A stretch of 64,000 nt of DNA from Hortaea werneckii (lineage: Eukaryota > Ascomycota > Dothideomycetes > Mycosphaerellales > Teratosphaeriaceae). The notes below the pieces were generated by a model. It did not search any database. It was given only the letters and a program-made list of their open reading frames with translations, and had not been told where the DNA came from. Each line of letters starts with the position of its first letter. The stretch's first letter is position 1. Position numbers and translations under genes: made by a program. Below, in pieces: positions 33,987 to 46,381 of the stretch. The stretch covers positions 620,001-684,000 of the forward strand of contig JBAOKB010000061.1 of NCBI GenBank assembly GCA_037044905.1, read 5' to 3'.

Positions 33987-35846
33987 ATGCGTCTGTCATG
34001 TGCTGCCCTGCTGGCTCTTCCAGCCACCTTCCTGAGCACCCTCGCTGTCGCCGTCCCATCACCCGCTTATCCCGACCAACATCCTTTCTTACGATCGCCA
34101 TCCACACCCGAACGGTCGCGATGGAGGAGACTATCCGGCAAATTGATCGACACCGTTTGGGGATTGACGCACGATGGCCACAGTCCCACCGCCAACATGG
34201 CAAAGGCAGATGCGCAGGCGCCGCCTCACACGTTCGCGAGATACGGGGGAGATGTGGTCTTGAGATTCAACATCAGTACGCCTGACGAAGCGAAGAGTCT
34301 GGCAGAGGCGGCCGATACGCTACTTCTAGACGTGTGGGAGTTCACGCAGGACTGGGTAGACATCCGTCTCGCAAAGGACATAGTAGGCCCGCTTTTAGGT
34401 CTGCTGCCATCTTCACTGCAAAGCTCCCACGCACCGCTGCTAGGCGAGCGGGATCTTGCGCAGGCCATCTACGATACGTATCCTCAGCCTCGTGGGATGG
34501 CTGCCACGCATCCCAAAGAATTGCATCACACAAGCCCCTCGCTCGGTGCGCGTCCGTTCAGCCCAGCCCTGGGTCAGGATAACGACGAGACGAACATCTT
34601 CTTCAACGACTACCAGCCCTTCTCCGTCATCGAGCCATGGATGCGTCTCATGGCCTCACTTTTTACCACCCACGTCCGCAAGGTCAACATTGGCGTCTCC
34701 GCCCAAGGCCGAGACATTCCAGGCCTGAGAGTAGGCGTGCACCCAACAAACAACCAAGTCGAAAACCCACCCAAACGCAAGACCGTGCTCATCTTCGGCG
34801 GCCAACACGCCCGCGAATGGATCAGCACCAGCACCGTCACCTACCTCGCCTACAGTTTCATAACCGGCTACGGCAAAAGCCCCAGCATCACCCGGATCCT
34901 CGAAGCCTTCGACATCGTCTTCATCCCGACCATCAACCCGGACGGCTACATCTACACCTGGGAGACGGACCGGCTATGGCGCAAGAACCGCCAACCCACC
35001 AACCTCCGCTTCTGCCAGGGCATCGACCTCGACCGCAACTTCGGCTTCCAGTGGGACGGCGCCGCCGGCCACCACAGCACCACGGCTGGGAACCCCTGCT
35101 CCGAGTCCTTCGCCGGCGACCACCCGTTCCAAGCCGTCGAGACCCAACAGCTCGCCGCCTGGGCCCAGAACGAAACCGAACCACCACCACGTCGACTTCG
35201 TCGCCATGCTCGACCTCCACTCCTACAGCCAGCAGATCCTCTACCCGTACAGCTACTCCTGCGACGACCTCCCCGCCAACATGGAGAACCTGGAAGAACT
35301 GGCTTTTGGTCTCGGCAAAGCCATCCGCGTCGGCGCCCATGGACATAATTATGAGGTCCTCTCTGCGTGTGAGGGGAACTCGATCTTCCCTTCTTCTTCT
35401 TCTTCTCCTTCTGCCGCTAGCAACGCCAACGACGAAACCACCCCCTCCCGCCACCGCACCATCCTCCCCCGTATCGTCCCCGCAGGCGGCTCCGCCCTCG
35501 ATTGGTTCTACGCCGCCCTCTCCGTGCGTTTCGCCTACCAGGTCAAGCTGCCGGATCGTGGCATGTATGGGTTCCTGCTCCCGCGGGAGATGATCGTCCC
35601 CACGGGCAAGGAGATGTTGGATGCGTTGGTGTATTTGGGCGAGTTTTGGGGGAGACGTTTGGGGTTGAGGGGTTGGGGTTCGAGGAGGAGGATGATGGGG
35701 TGGTTGAGGGGGATGGTGAGGGGATGGGGTTCGTGCAGGATGAGAGTCCGGCGTCTCAGGATGAGGTGGATGAGGATGTACGGGAGGAGGGATTGGGGAG
35801 GGAGTTGAAGGGGTTGGTAGTGATGAGGCGGGGTGGATTTTTATAG
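33987..35846 (+). CDS. ecm14: Ecm14 metallocarboxypeptidase-like pseudoenzyme, two frame breaks
   Basis: Ecm14 is a secreted, catalytically inactive M14 carboxypeptidase homologue connected with the cell wall. The signal peptide is [20 protein letters not shown], followed by an activation-peptide region (residues about 75-180) and the peptidase fold. The zinc ligand motif HAREW is in [19 protein letters not shown], and the third ligand is in [11 protein letters not shown]. The region [11 protein letters not shown] keeps the substrate arginine but has Asp before it. In the strand [18 protein letters not shown], the position of the catalytic glutamate is lysine, the hallmark of Ecm14. Frame changes are needed near 35178 (CCACCACCAC run; restores [13 protein letters not shown]) and near 35650 (GGGGG run; restores [15 protein letters not shown]). 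The restored stop is at 35844-35846. A Ser/Asn-rich insertion ([14 protein letters not shown]) interrupts the second half. Confidence 0.92.
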
Positions 35847-38767
35847 AGGGGTCGGAGTATGGAGATGAGGAGTTGGACGGCGAGGAATTCCGATGGGAGT
35901 TGAAGAGAAGGATGCGGAGACGGTGAGGGAACTGTCTCTTCTCATGTCTGTCTACTCGTGGGAATTCTGTCTAGTCTAATGAATTTTCGACATTCGATGA
36001 GGGACGACGGTCTTTTTAGTCGTCTCCTTTTTCTTTCCGAATCTTGCGTTCGTGATATACGCCTTCCCCATTCCTTTCTTTCACTTTTGGTCGGGAGAGC
36101 ACGGCTTTCTTTTTCCTTTTCTGGATCTGGTTTAGCCGGGTATACGTTCCACCTTTCTCGACTGCCTACTACCCACACGCTCACGAGTGTTTTGAAGTGT
36201 GGGCTTTCGCGATGTAGAGCGTCGTACTTGCTTGATGTTTTTTTTTTTTTTTTTTGGGGTGTGTTTTTCGTTTTTTTTTTTTTTTTTTTTTTTTTGCCCG
36301 CCTGCGCAAGAAGATTACACAAAACCCTACAAGAGATACTGGGTGTGTGCGGGTGCATGCATGGCCATGTTGCCATGGAGAAAAACATTTAACCACACGA
36401 TCACAAACAATACAGCCGGTTAGCAACACTACTCTGGGAAGATCGACAGCCATCACCGAGAGCAAGGAAAACGGAAAACCCGTTGAAAATACCAACGCAT
36501 TTTTTATTAATCGCAGCGATGCGGCGATCGGCCCACCGCTACCGCATCCATCGGTTTTGCGGTTCTAGACTTTCCAAGTTTCTCCAACGCGCCTACATAC
36601 GCGACGACGGACGTCATCATGGTGGATTGTTCCAAGGTTTGTTGTACGGTGTCTACCGTTGGGTTCTCATCATTGTTATCGACGTGGATATCGTGATCGT
36701 ATTCTTTTTGATTTTGGGTTTTAAAGTTCGGTGTGCATGCAGCTGCTCGTGGTGAGCTTGAAGCCAAGTCGTGACCTTCATCCACAGTAACATAGGTGTT
36801 GCTATGTTGGGAATATAAAATCAACGATAGTGGGAATGCCAGGTTTCTCGTGCAAGCGTGTGGATGCCTACTCGACTCCAAAGAAGACAAGACTTGTTAT
36901 GGCAGGGAAGACATATCCACACCGTGCATTATTGAAGCTCATCATCGCTACACGTTCTTAAGAAAAAGGCCCTGTGTGCCTGGTACTATGAAGATGTTGT
37001 ACTGGTAATAACGAGAATATGTGAACTTTCCACGAAAAATCCGATCCCGCGACGATTTTCCTCTTGTGGATGGTGCGCTTATGCAGGTACTCTTTGCGGT
37101 AACATAGGTTACGTGGGTAGTGATAATAATAGAGCTTTTTGGGAACAGGATTAACTATTATATGCAGGATAGAGTAATAACAACACGCTTGTTTTCTTTT
37201 GTGTATGTGGGTGTTTTTCTTAATGTTCCTGGCATACTTCACTATTTCCCGGCCCCGGTCATAGGGGATTTACGCATTGGCACAGAACAACCGAATAATA
37301 AGACATAGTGGAGTTTTTCGAAGATTTTCAGGGCCCTTGATGGGGTTACAACGCGTAGATCATTAAAGCGGGCAGGGTAGAGCAAAGAAAAGTTGGCAAG
37401 GGGGATTGGCAATTTTGGGGGGCCTTGACTAGCAGGGGTGAGAGAGAGGCAAAGCGGGCCGGTTCGCCATGTGGCTTCCGTGGGTGGGAATTAAAATCAA
37501 GCCTTGCCAACAGCAGCGCGCAACTCGACCGATCCAGGGCCGATCGTTTGGGTGCGGAAGCACTGCAGGGTCTCGCGGGACGTGTGGTTCGGCGCAGCCG
37601 TGTGTGTGGATGTGTGTGTGCATGTGTGGCTCGGGCGGGCTGGAAATAGCGCTTATGGCGCTTTGAGTGTTGTGGTGTGATGATCGTGCTGGGTGGTGCA
37701 TATCTGCTCTGTACGGACGGACGGACAGACGGACAGACGGATGGAGATTTTGAATGTCTTATTAGAGTCGGAGGGGCGATGAGATGAAGAAGGGAAGGGG
37801 TGTCGGTGGGTGTCAATGTCGGTGTCAGCTGATCCCCTTCGTGATTCAGAAACCGAGGTATTGACGAATGGGCAGGGGCAGCAGGAGGAAGATGACAGGA
37901 TGAGACGAGAAGAGCGGCCGTTGATTTCGGGGACGATCCTTACGGTAGCGAGGATGATGTGCTCCAGAGGTCACCCATGTTTTCTCCGCACGAATGCGCA
38001 AGCAGGGCACGCATGGATGGACGAGCGGCGGCTACGGGGTGGCCCTGAGTCTCTTGAGTACTAGTCAGGTCCACGACCTAGGCAGGCTCGGTAGGCGGGA
38101 GTAGCAGTCTCCTACGGGCGAGACTTGGGTTTCAGCGGGCGGACCCAAGCTGGACCGGCATTCGGCAGGGCGCTAACTCGCGCGCCGAGCCCAAGGCTTC
38201 TTTTCCATTGGCGCGGAGCGGAAGGAGGAATCGAGCGAGTGCGGCTAGCGGGTTAGTTGTGGTAACTGCACGAGACAGAGCGAAAGTAGTGCATGTCGTA
38301 GTGTGTGTGTATGTGTGTGCGAGTGAGTGAGTAGTGTGCGTGAGTGTGTGCTTGTCCGAGGGAGGCGGGAGACGGTAGAGAGAGAGAGAGTGTGTGTGTG
38401 TGTGTGTCTATTCTCCTCCATCTACCACTACTGCTATACCTCATCCATGTCGACGACGACGCAGTCTTTAGCGCTCGTCCCTGCCGCGCCACTCGTTCAT
38501 CGCACGCAGCAGCAGCAGCAGCAGTAACGGCCAAGCAAGCTCTCGCAGACAAGCATCCTGAGACGGCAGACCCACTCCAAGCCAAAGCCTGTCTCACTTC
38601 TCACGCAGCCAGACGCAGCCCTTGGAGGCTTGTAGGCTTGTCTTCGTCATTCTTCGTGTCTTCCATTACGAATGCTCCAAGCAAAGCCGCCGCCGCCGCC
38701 GTCGTCCTCCTCCGCCAGAGACGACTCCGCGCGGCGCTCCTCAGCATTGCTATCCATCCCCTCCGCC
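35847..38767. other. Long intergenic region with simple repeats and an AT-rich core
   Basis: The T runs at 36238-36255 and 36271-36295, AT-rich DNA at about 36780-37320, GT tracts near 37600-37630 and 38300-38345, a GA-GT junction at 38381-38407 and a (GCA)n tract at 38505-38524 dominate. The only ORF with some protein-like character is 36507-36890 (-), listed separately. The last 500 bp should be the leader of the gene starting at 38768. Confidence 0.55.
36507..36890 (-). CDS. Possible small hypothetical protein
   Basis: An isolated ORF of 127 codons. Its second half (TVQQTLEQSTMMTSVVAYVG then ALEKLGKSRTAKPMD) is less biased than the surrounding sequence and could be a real exon. No family is recognised, no introns can be assigned, and chance is a serious alternative. 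Confidence 0.2.
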   Translation of the reverse strand: MSSLESSRHPHACTRNLAFPLSLILYSQHSNTYVTVDEGHDLASSSPRAAACTPNFKTQNQKEYDHDIHVDNNDENPTVDTVQQTLEQSTMMTSVVAYVGALEKLGKSRTAKPMDAVAVGRSPHRCD

Positions 38768-41696
38768 ATGAAGACGCGCAAGAACTTCTCCTTCGACATC
38801 CCCCGGCTAGTACGTCTTGGAACCCTAACACCGTTCTGACCTGACCTGACCTGACCCGCTCACCATGCACCCGCCCCTTCTGGGAAAAATCGCTAATCTC
38901 CCCATCTCGCAGAAGCTGGGTCCGTCCAAGAGCGACAACCGCGCCTTCCCAACCCAACTCAATGTCGACCCCGAATCGCCGCCCGTCACCCCAAAAGCGT
39001 GCGCCCACCTCTCTCTCCCATCGTCGAAGCCGAGCTTCGAGCATCCTGCGCATACGTCCTGCAGAACTTCCGCCCTTCCCATGTCGTCTACAACGAGCAT
39101 ACTGCGCCCGCTGCGCCGCAGAAAGCCCAGCTGGACTATGCCACCATCAAAGAATCCGTCCCCAAGGACATGCAGCGACCCACCCACCGACCGATCAGCA
39201 AGATCAGCGCCAGATCAAATGAGAAGCCGTCATCGGAGCCGGAGGCCGGCGAGAGCGAGGCCATGAGCCCGGTCGGGCTGCGGCCCAGGTCACATGTTCC
39301 TGCCGACGATGCGTTGAAGCTGGACAAGCTACGAAGAGCAGATTCGCAATCGCGAGCTCGTTCACGGGCTGAGCAATTAATGGGCGGCGCGGCGCCGAAA
39401 GCCCCTCCACCGACCACCCGACAACGATCAGATTCACATGTCCACACCGTGTCCAGTCAGGCCAAAGCTGAGCCCACCGAGCGACCCAGAACGGCGGCGA
39501 GGACGGAATCGACGGAGACGACGGGCTCGACGCCCCAGACCGATACGACCGACTACCCATGGTCAGATGAGAAATCCTCGACTGGCATGACGTCGGCAGC
39601 TGTCACGCCTGCTCGTGGCTCGAAGCGAACTTCGTCACAGGCATTACAGGCGGGATCAGAAAGCGGTAGTGCTCCCAAACTGGAACCTATGACCGATGAT
39701 TGGATGCGGCAAGAGTTGGAAAAGTTGAAGAAGGCACAAGACGAGAAACAACAACAACAACAGCAGCAGCATCAAGAGAAGACAGCATCAGAGCCTAAAG
39801 CCTCTGGCGATGAAACCGATACGACTCCCAAGATCATCACCCAAGTTCCAACGCCGAGTATTGCCAAGGTCCCGCCACGAAAGCCAATAGGCGTCTCACG
39901 ATCGGCCAGTAGACGAGCGATGGAGTCGCCACGGTCAGAGTCACAACAGAGCGGTGTGATGAATGGCGAAATGATCCGGTCGCCGAGTGTACGGGCGAGA
40001 GAAGGGTCAAGTCATCCTTCGAGAGCAGAAAGCAGACAAGCACAGACATCGTCTCGGGCTCCAAGTAGAGCGCGGAGTATTACGAGGCAAGTCAGGGAGT
40101 ATATCAAGCCATCGCGCAACCCGCAAAGTCAGAAGCCTGACGAGGTTTCTCGTCCACCGAGCAGATCGGGAGGTGTCACAAATCAGGTCAGAGAATACTT
40201 CAAACCTGGTAGCACAGCCGGCAGTCGTAAAGGCAGTATGGATTCTCGACGACCGGAAATTCGTCCAGGAAGCAGGTCCCGATCTATCGATTCTTTCCGC
40301 TCCGCCATGTCAGATATGGTGGCCGGTGCAACAGCAGAGGCGGGCAAAGCCAAGACGTGGAAACCCTTTCACCGGAGAGGCCGAAGTCACACGGCAGGAG
40401 AAGAGGGTGCGGCGGCGAATGGCGAGTCTCGAGGCCGCACAGCAACACGCAACGGGAAGCAGGCGTCTCAGTCCAATGGCAAGCCACCTATCGATCTGAA
40501 TCGCGAGTTGCCGCCACTTCCGGGGCTCGACAGTTGGAAGAATTACGAGACTCCAGCGATCACAAGTCCCATCAAGAGCCCCAGGTCCCACCGGTCGACT
40601 CGGTCACGACAGGAAGCGAAGCCCTTATCACTAGAACCCGATATCGGAGAGCGAGATGAGATTGTCGCCGCGAGAATGGGCTCGCCAACCCCACCAAGAT
40701 CGCAGAACCATTCACACCAGCCTTCATTAGAACCCACCTATGTTCCACCACAACCGTCAGGCCCGCCGCCTCCCGCCCCAACGGGAGGAGCAGGAGCAGC
40801 ACCCCAGCTACCACCTGTCATGAGCGCAACCATGTCCGGCCCTTCCGACTTCGAATACCAAATTTACAACAGTAGCGGGGGCAACCACCAGCACACCCCA
40901 CTCATCACAACGCCTACTACCGATCCTAAACCCTCTGTCTCTTCCCCAACCACATCAGCATCGAACACAACCAAACCTACCTCCTCAATCCCCGCCCGCG
41001 TCGATTCCAAGAAAGACCACCATTCCCACCTCCAACCCCCCATCATCATCACCGCCAACAGCAGCAGAAACAGAAAACCCAGCAACGCCACCGCCGCAGC
41101 CAGAGTTTCCAAGCCGACTACTACCCCGCCGACCTGCACGAGAAAGTCCGCCAGGCCATGCTCGGCCCCGCGCCTCCCACCGTCGCCGGCGAGAAGTCCC
41201 CGACTAGTACCATCCATACCACCGCCAGTAGCACCAATGGAAGGAAGCGCGAGCGCGAATGCGAAATGCAAGGCCAAATAAACCCCCTACCATCAAGCCC
41301 TCGAGGAGCATCGGTGGCGGCGGCGGAAGTGGGTGGAGGAGGTCCTATCACGGGTCTTCGACGCGCGGTAGTCGGAGTGGGTATGGAGGGAATAAACTCT
41401 CCTCGGCTTTTAACAACTCGAATGGGAGCGGGAATGGGAACGGGGGGAATCGGAGTGGTCCCTCTTCCGTCCCGCATAGTCCGGCTGCTATCCCCGGGAA
41501 TAGTGGGGGCGATTATCTTTCGCCTGCGGGAGCAGCGGTTGGTGGTGCTGGAGGTGGGAGTGGTGGGAGTGGAAGTGGGAGTGGAAGTGGGAGTACGAGT
41601 GGGGGTAAAAATCCCCCTTTCCTCGCCCACTCGCTCAAGGATAAGAAGTGGTGGCAGAAGAAGATGGGTGGCGGGATTGTGGGGGGACGGGATTAG
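38768..41696 (+). CDS. Large disordered Ser/Arg/Pro-rich protein of unknown function, frame-broken
   Basis: Function not recognised. Exon 1 (38768-38809) encodes MKTRKNFSFDIPRL, and a 103-nt intron (38810-38912) leads to KLGPSKSDNRAFPTQLNVDP. One base must be added near 38988 (CCAAAA) to reach RPPLSPIVEAELRASCAYVL followed by QNFRPSHVVYNEHTAPA, a compact and probably conserved N-terminal segment. The long centre is disordered, with a Gln run (39750-39770), repeated short motifs TRQVREYIKPS and TNQVREYFKPG (39 codons apart), and a proline-rich stretch. Two more changes near 41100 and 41245 connect DYYPADLHEKVRQAMLGPAP and RNARPNKPPTIKPSRSIGGG. The end is glycine/serine repeats and then SLKDKKWWQKKM. 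The ordered N- and C-terminal patches are the places to search for homologues. Confidence 0.7.
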
Positions 41697-42925
41697 GTGG
41701 AGCTGACGGAGGGAGAAAAAGTGGAAGATCGGATTCCCTCTGTTTCTTTTCTTTTCTTTTTTTTTTTTTTTCTGCTTGTTCGTTACAACGATACCCAAAG
41801 TTCGAACACTTGTTTGTTATCTGGAGTTTGGGAAGGGGGGGGGGAAACCCAAAAATTAAAAATCTTTTGCTCACATTGTTGTAATTGGGGAAGAGAGAGA
41901 GGGGAGACGAAGTAGAGACGGCTTTGAGAAAGAGTCAGGAGGGAGGGTGGAGGGAGAAGAAGTGCGGGAAGAGATGGGAACACAAGGTCTCTCGAGTGAG
42001 ATCTTTTCATAGGAGATTTCTTATCTGGACGGGTGATGGACCTTTTTGGATGGGTTTGTGAAGAGATAGAGAGAGAGAGAGAGAGAGAAGAAGAAGGGGG
42101 GAGAGAAAGAAAGAAAAGAATACGCCCGGCGAAAATCACCACTTACTTGACTTGATACCTATTATTATTATGAACTTATATCCTTATCATCATCATCATT
42201 CACCGCTTCAACTTTCGCTTAGTTTGTGTTGGTACTGTTGTTTTGCGATGTGCTTGCTTACTGGAATTTCCCCCACTTCCTTCTTCTTCTTCTTCTTCTT
42301 CTTCTTCTTCGTCGATTTTCTAATGTGGATTTGTTTCCCATTTCCCCACTTCTTTGCTTTCCTCTAAATCCTTCTCGTATTGATTCATCGCAGGAACAAG
42401 GGAATGGTGTGGGAACATAAAGTAGCACTAGGAAGTTATTCAATTCAGTAGTGGAACTGGCACGCTCATTCTGTTCCGTTGGTTTAAATTTGCTCTCTCC
42501 CTTCCCCCCACCCCACATTTTTTTTTTCTTTTTTTTTTTTGGCCCTCTCTGGTTTCCTTTTCTCCTGGTTTATTCTCTTTCGTTGCACCAGCTCATCGGT
42601 AGTCCTGCTCCTTGATTAGCGGGTACGAATGGGTACGGAGCTTGGAGTAGCGGGCTTGGTGGGTTGTTTGGCAGGTAAAGAGGTTTCGAAAGAGCTTTTG
42701 AATTGTAGGAGGGTGTGGTGATGAATAGAGATCGGGTTAATAGAGACTACTTAACCACGGTAAATCAAAATGAAAATGAAGAAAATTCATGAACAAGAAA
42801 AAGAGGGAGAGGGCAGAGAAGGAGAGAGAAAAGACATATCATGCCATTCATAATTTCACCCAAAGTGCTGACCAACAGTCACCAACGTACTCCCGACATG
42901 GATATCTACGAAAACACCACATCAA
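41697..42925. other. Intergenic region between convergent genes
   Basis: It holds T runs at 41757-41772, a (GA)n tract at 42064-42088, a (CTT)n tract at 42281-42310 and T runs at 42520-42540. No gene is supported. Confidence 0.6.
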
Positions 42926-44387
42926 CTAATAAGGGTTCCGTTGGCCCTCCTGCACAAGCTTGGCGCCGGGGTACTCGCTCCCATACTCGAACATACTACG
43001 GCCGGCGGGGATACCCTCACAGGCGCCGAGACCCTGCAGCGCCGGCGTCAACATGGTATCCACGAGCCCCAGCAGGGTATTCAGCGTCGCGCCGTTGAAG
43101 ACCTTGTCGAGGAAGCTGGGCACATCGGCCTGGAGGGCCTGGCGGATGAAGCAGCCCATGCGCGCCGGGTCCGAGAGGTCTTCCACGCTGTTGATCAGCC
43201 CGCCGGAGAGGTCGCCGACGTTGACGCCGGAGAAGGAGTTCACTTCGCCTGTGTTGCCGCCGACTTGGCAGGCGGAGGGGTACGAGGCGCATTGTTGGGC
43301 GGTCGAGATCAGGATGTCCGAGAGCGTCCATGCGTCGTCGTCCGCCCGCTTGTACCAGTTGTCCGGGATGCGTTCGTGGCCGTAGGTGAACACGAGCTGG
43401 TCGTTCTCGTCCCGCGTGTAGGAGAAGAAGGCTTCGAAGACTTCCGGGGTGAGGAAACCGCGGGGCTCTTCGGCTGAGTGGTTGGCCAGGAGTTCGAAGG
43501 CGAACATGTGCGCGCCGAAGGTGAAGGCGACGCCGGCGTAGGGAGGGGAGAAGTAGTTGGGGTTGTTGGCGATGGAGTATTGCTTCCTGTTGTAGGAGTG
43601 CTCTGCAAGCACTTGTGGGGTGATGTTGCCACCGGTTCGCTTCTTTGCCAGGTCCAGCAGCTCCTGGGCGAAGACAGGGTATGAGGCGCAGTTGGAGTTC
43701 ATCTCTGGGGCGAGCCAGTCGCCACGGGTGATGGAAGCGTCGGCTTCAGTCTTCAAGTGACCATAGGCGCAGATGCCGGTCTGGTTACCAAGCAAATCTC
43801 CAAGCAAACCGAGAGAATTCGTCTCGTCGGAGTGGTATCCAATGCTCCAGCGGCCGGAAAGGGGATCGCCATCGAAGAACATTGTGGCCGTCTGAAGGAA
43901 GAGAGTGGCCGTTTGGTCAAGACCGAACGCCTCCCACAATCCAGTGTTGACTGACTCGGCCGTGGCAATACCGTCGCGTGGAAGGTACCTACCGTCACGT
44001 TAGTTCAGGTACATAAGTGATGCCGAATCGCTAAACTTACCCATGGTTTGCCGCTGCGTTCAATCCCGCGCAAGGGCCACGAATATCCCCTGGGCCGGGT
44101 GCCCGGAACTCATGTTCGCCTGAAGTAGAGACTCGTTGGGACTCAGGATCGAACTTGTCGTACAGAGCATGAGATGGACTTCCAGGAAATTCAGGGAAGG
44201 GGGCGACAGCAGGGACGCCAACCTGGCCTGCGAGTATTGTGTCAGTAATGGTAACGCAACGAAAATGGATTGGAGTGATCGCCTTACGTTCTTGCATCTT
44301 CTGCTTCTCCAGCATCTCAGCGATGTGAGGGAAGCCCGCCACAAGGAGTGGTGACCCAAGTAGGGCTGCGAATTGTTTTCCGACCAT
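42926..44387 (-). CDS. Heme-thiolate peroxidase (chloroperoxidase/peroxygenase family)
   Basis: These secreted enzymes use a cysteine-ligated heme and H2O2 to halogenate or oxygenate substrates. Related ones act in sterigmatocystin/aflatoxin clusters. Three exons, 44387-44288, 44227-44041 and 43988-42926, separated by introns 44287-44228 (60 nt) and 44040-43989 (52 nt), give 449 residues with no frame break. The N-terminus MVGKQFAALLGSPLLVAGFP is a probable signal sequence. The heme-ligand segment reads GDIRGPCAGLNAAANHGYLP; the usual PCP is PCA here, with the cysteine kept. The distal region is VLAEHSYNRKQYSIANNPNY, in the position of the family EHD/EGD acid-base motif. No biosynthetic genes are adjacent, so a role in secondary metabolism is not supported by context. 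Confidence 0.88.
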
Positions 44388-46381
44388 TGTGACCGATGAT
44401 CTGACAAGGTAATAGGATGCGTTGGATTGGTCAAAGGGATGACAGCGACGCAGGTCTATACTCTGTTTTATAGACGCTTGCCTCCTCGTCCATGCCGGTG
44501 GTCCGGGTTGCGAACAAGGTTTCCCGAATGCTTGGATGGTGTGGGAGAGCCTTCAGTTCATGCAGTCAAAGTATTCTTGGCCTTGGCATGGCAAACACTA
44601 TAGGCATCTAGTAGGAAGCGTAGGCCGGAAATGGAAAGCACAGCGCCCTGCACCAGAAATCCTGTGAACCTTGTCAATGGAAGATGGCCTCTAAAGATGA
44701 CGCTGGCTTGCCGATAGCAACGTCTCTTATTTCCGATACAACAGGCACTTGATGATATCTTGTAGTGCCGCGTGAAGGTTAACCTATCAAGGGCGCTGGA
44801 TGGCGAAAGCGTCGAGTTGTGTTGGTCACTTGGGTTACTCCGTCAATAGCAGACTCGCTGAAATGACGGTGGAAAGGGTCTCCAATCTCATGCCGGTATA
44901 ATACCACGAACTATGACTCGCATCACTCCGCACCTCTGCTATCTTCAACACAGCGTGGCAGGACAATCCAAGCAGGATGGTGACATGGCGGTTTGACAGT
45001 AGGCCAAATGCCGGCGCCAGGAGATCAATCCACCTGTCAGCAGTGCATTAGGTCAACATAGAGACGCACCATGTTACCTCCCTAGCTGCACCTTCCTCCC
45101 CTTTCAGGTAACTATGCACACAAGTGGAGTTGTGATGTTGCAACAGGGGGAATTTAGCTTCGGCTATAAGCTGTCCTCAAGACCCTTTCTCCACAACCTA
45201 GTTTTTCGGGCATGGGGCATACTGCAGATCACCTCTATCACTAATCATTTTCGGCTCAGTGGGAGCGGGTGATCGATTTTTAGTGACCGCCAATTGAGTC
45301 TTGGGCTCAGCTTGGCGACACCGCTAAAGGCCAGCATTCGACAGAAGAAGGGTTTTCGAGAGCCAATGAGTTAGCTAGTACTGTAGAGGCCGTGTTAATG
45401 TTGTCATCGCCTAGCCATGTTGTTCTTGAAGTGCCTGTAGATCTCCGCACTGTCTGAGATAGGCCAAGCCACCCTTGCAAATGCCGGTCATTGCTATTTG
45501 TATCGTCGTCGGACCCGATAGGTAGCCGAAGATTAATGGGAGGAATTGAGAGCTATGGATGTGATGGAAGACGAGTTTCGGGGATCAAGTGAGGGGAAGC
45601 ATTGGCAGAATCTTTCACGGTCGTAGCATCTAGGCCAGAAAAGCTCTTCAAGTTCAGGACGAACACCTTAACAACTAATCGTTGGCGAAGACACAGGCGC
45701 CACGATATATGTTGCCATGGGTCAGACCCTACACGTCCGGAGATGAATCGGGAGTCGTGTCGAAGTGCCGAACATTGTAGCTCTTCCAAGCGCCTGTGGC
45801 GCTATAGCCTAGCGGAAAGGTCGAGAGCGGGCAGAGTCGAGGTTTCAATGATGTCTTAGCAACCGTACACACCTAGGCACTTTAGCAGTAGCGCCGATGC
45901 ATTTACTGGGTGCTTCCCAGACATGCCCAGGTGCCTGTCGGAGGTGCACAGTGGGAGACATTCCGACGTCCTCCCGACCAGGCCTCGGACTTCTGTTGAC
46001 AGCCTGAGGCAGCCATCTCGTCCCGAGCACCGCCCGAAAGAATTGCGTCATAGGGTTCCATTTCGCCGACCCGACATGCCCCTCCTACTGTTGGAGGTAT
46101 CACCAGGAATAGATGTTCTTGTGTTGTATAGCAGGAAAGTTGTAGGGTTCGGTTTTTAGCAAATTGATTCAGGCAGTAGCAAAGCTCTCATAGACTCGCG
46201 GTATAAAATATGGCAGCTCCAGCAAGGCGGCTAGGTGAGCGCACCTCTCCCGCCTAGGCACTCGAGAGCCAGTTACTGACCATGATGCGCAATCTGCAGT
46301 CCGCCCAACACTATTGTACGCTATGCGATATCCTTCCGAGCCTCCCTAGGCTGACCACAACCCAGTATCTGTGATCTACAG
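44388..46381. other. Intergenic region, 2 kb, no gene supported
   Basis: It contains the peroxidase promoter and, near its right end, a TATAAAATATG sequence (46202-46212) and the unresolved 5' part of the isochorismatase-like gene. The ORFs at 45553-46160 overlap on both strands and match nothing. Confidence 0.45.

Noticed and set aside
34637..35593. 318-codon plus-strand ORF inside ECM14
   Set aside because: Out-of-frame reading of a GC-rich coding region, made of Arg/Pro/His repeats; the Ecm14 frames carry the motifs.
36181..36568. ORFs with poly-Phe or poly-Lys around 36.2-36.5 kb
   Set aside because: Read-through of long T runs.
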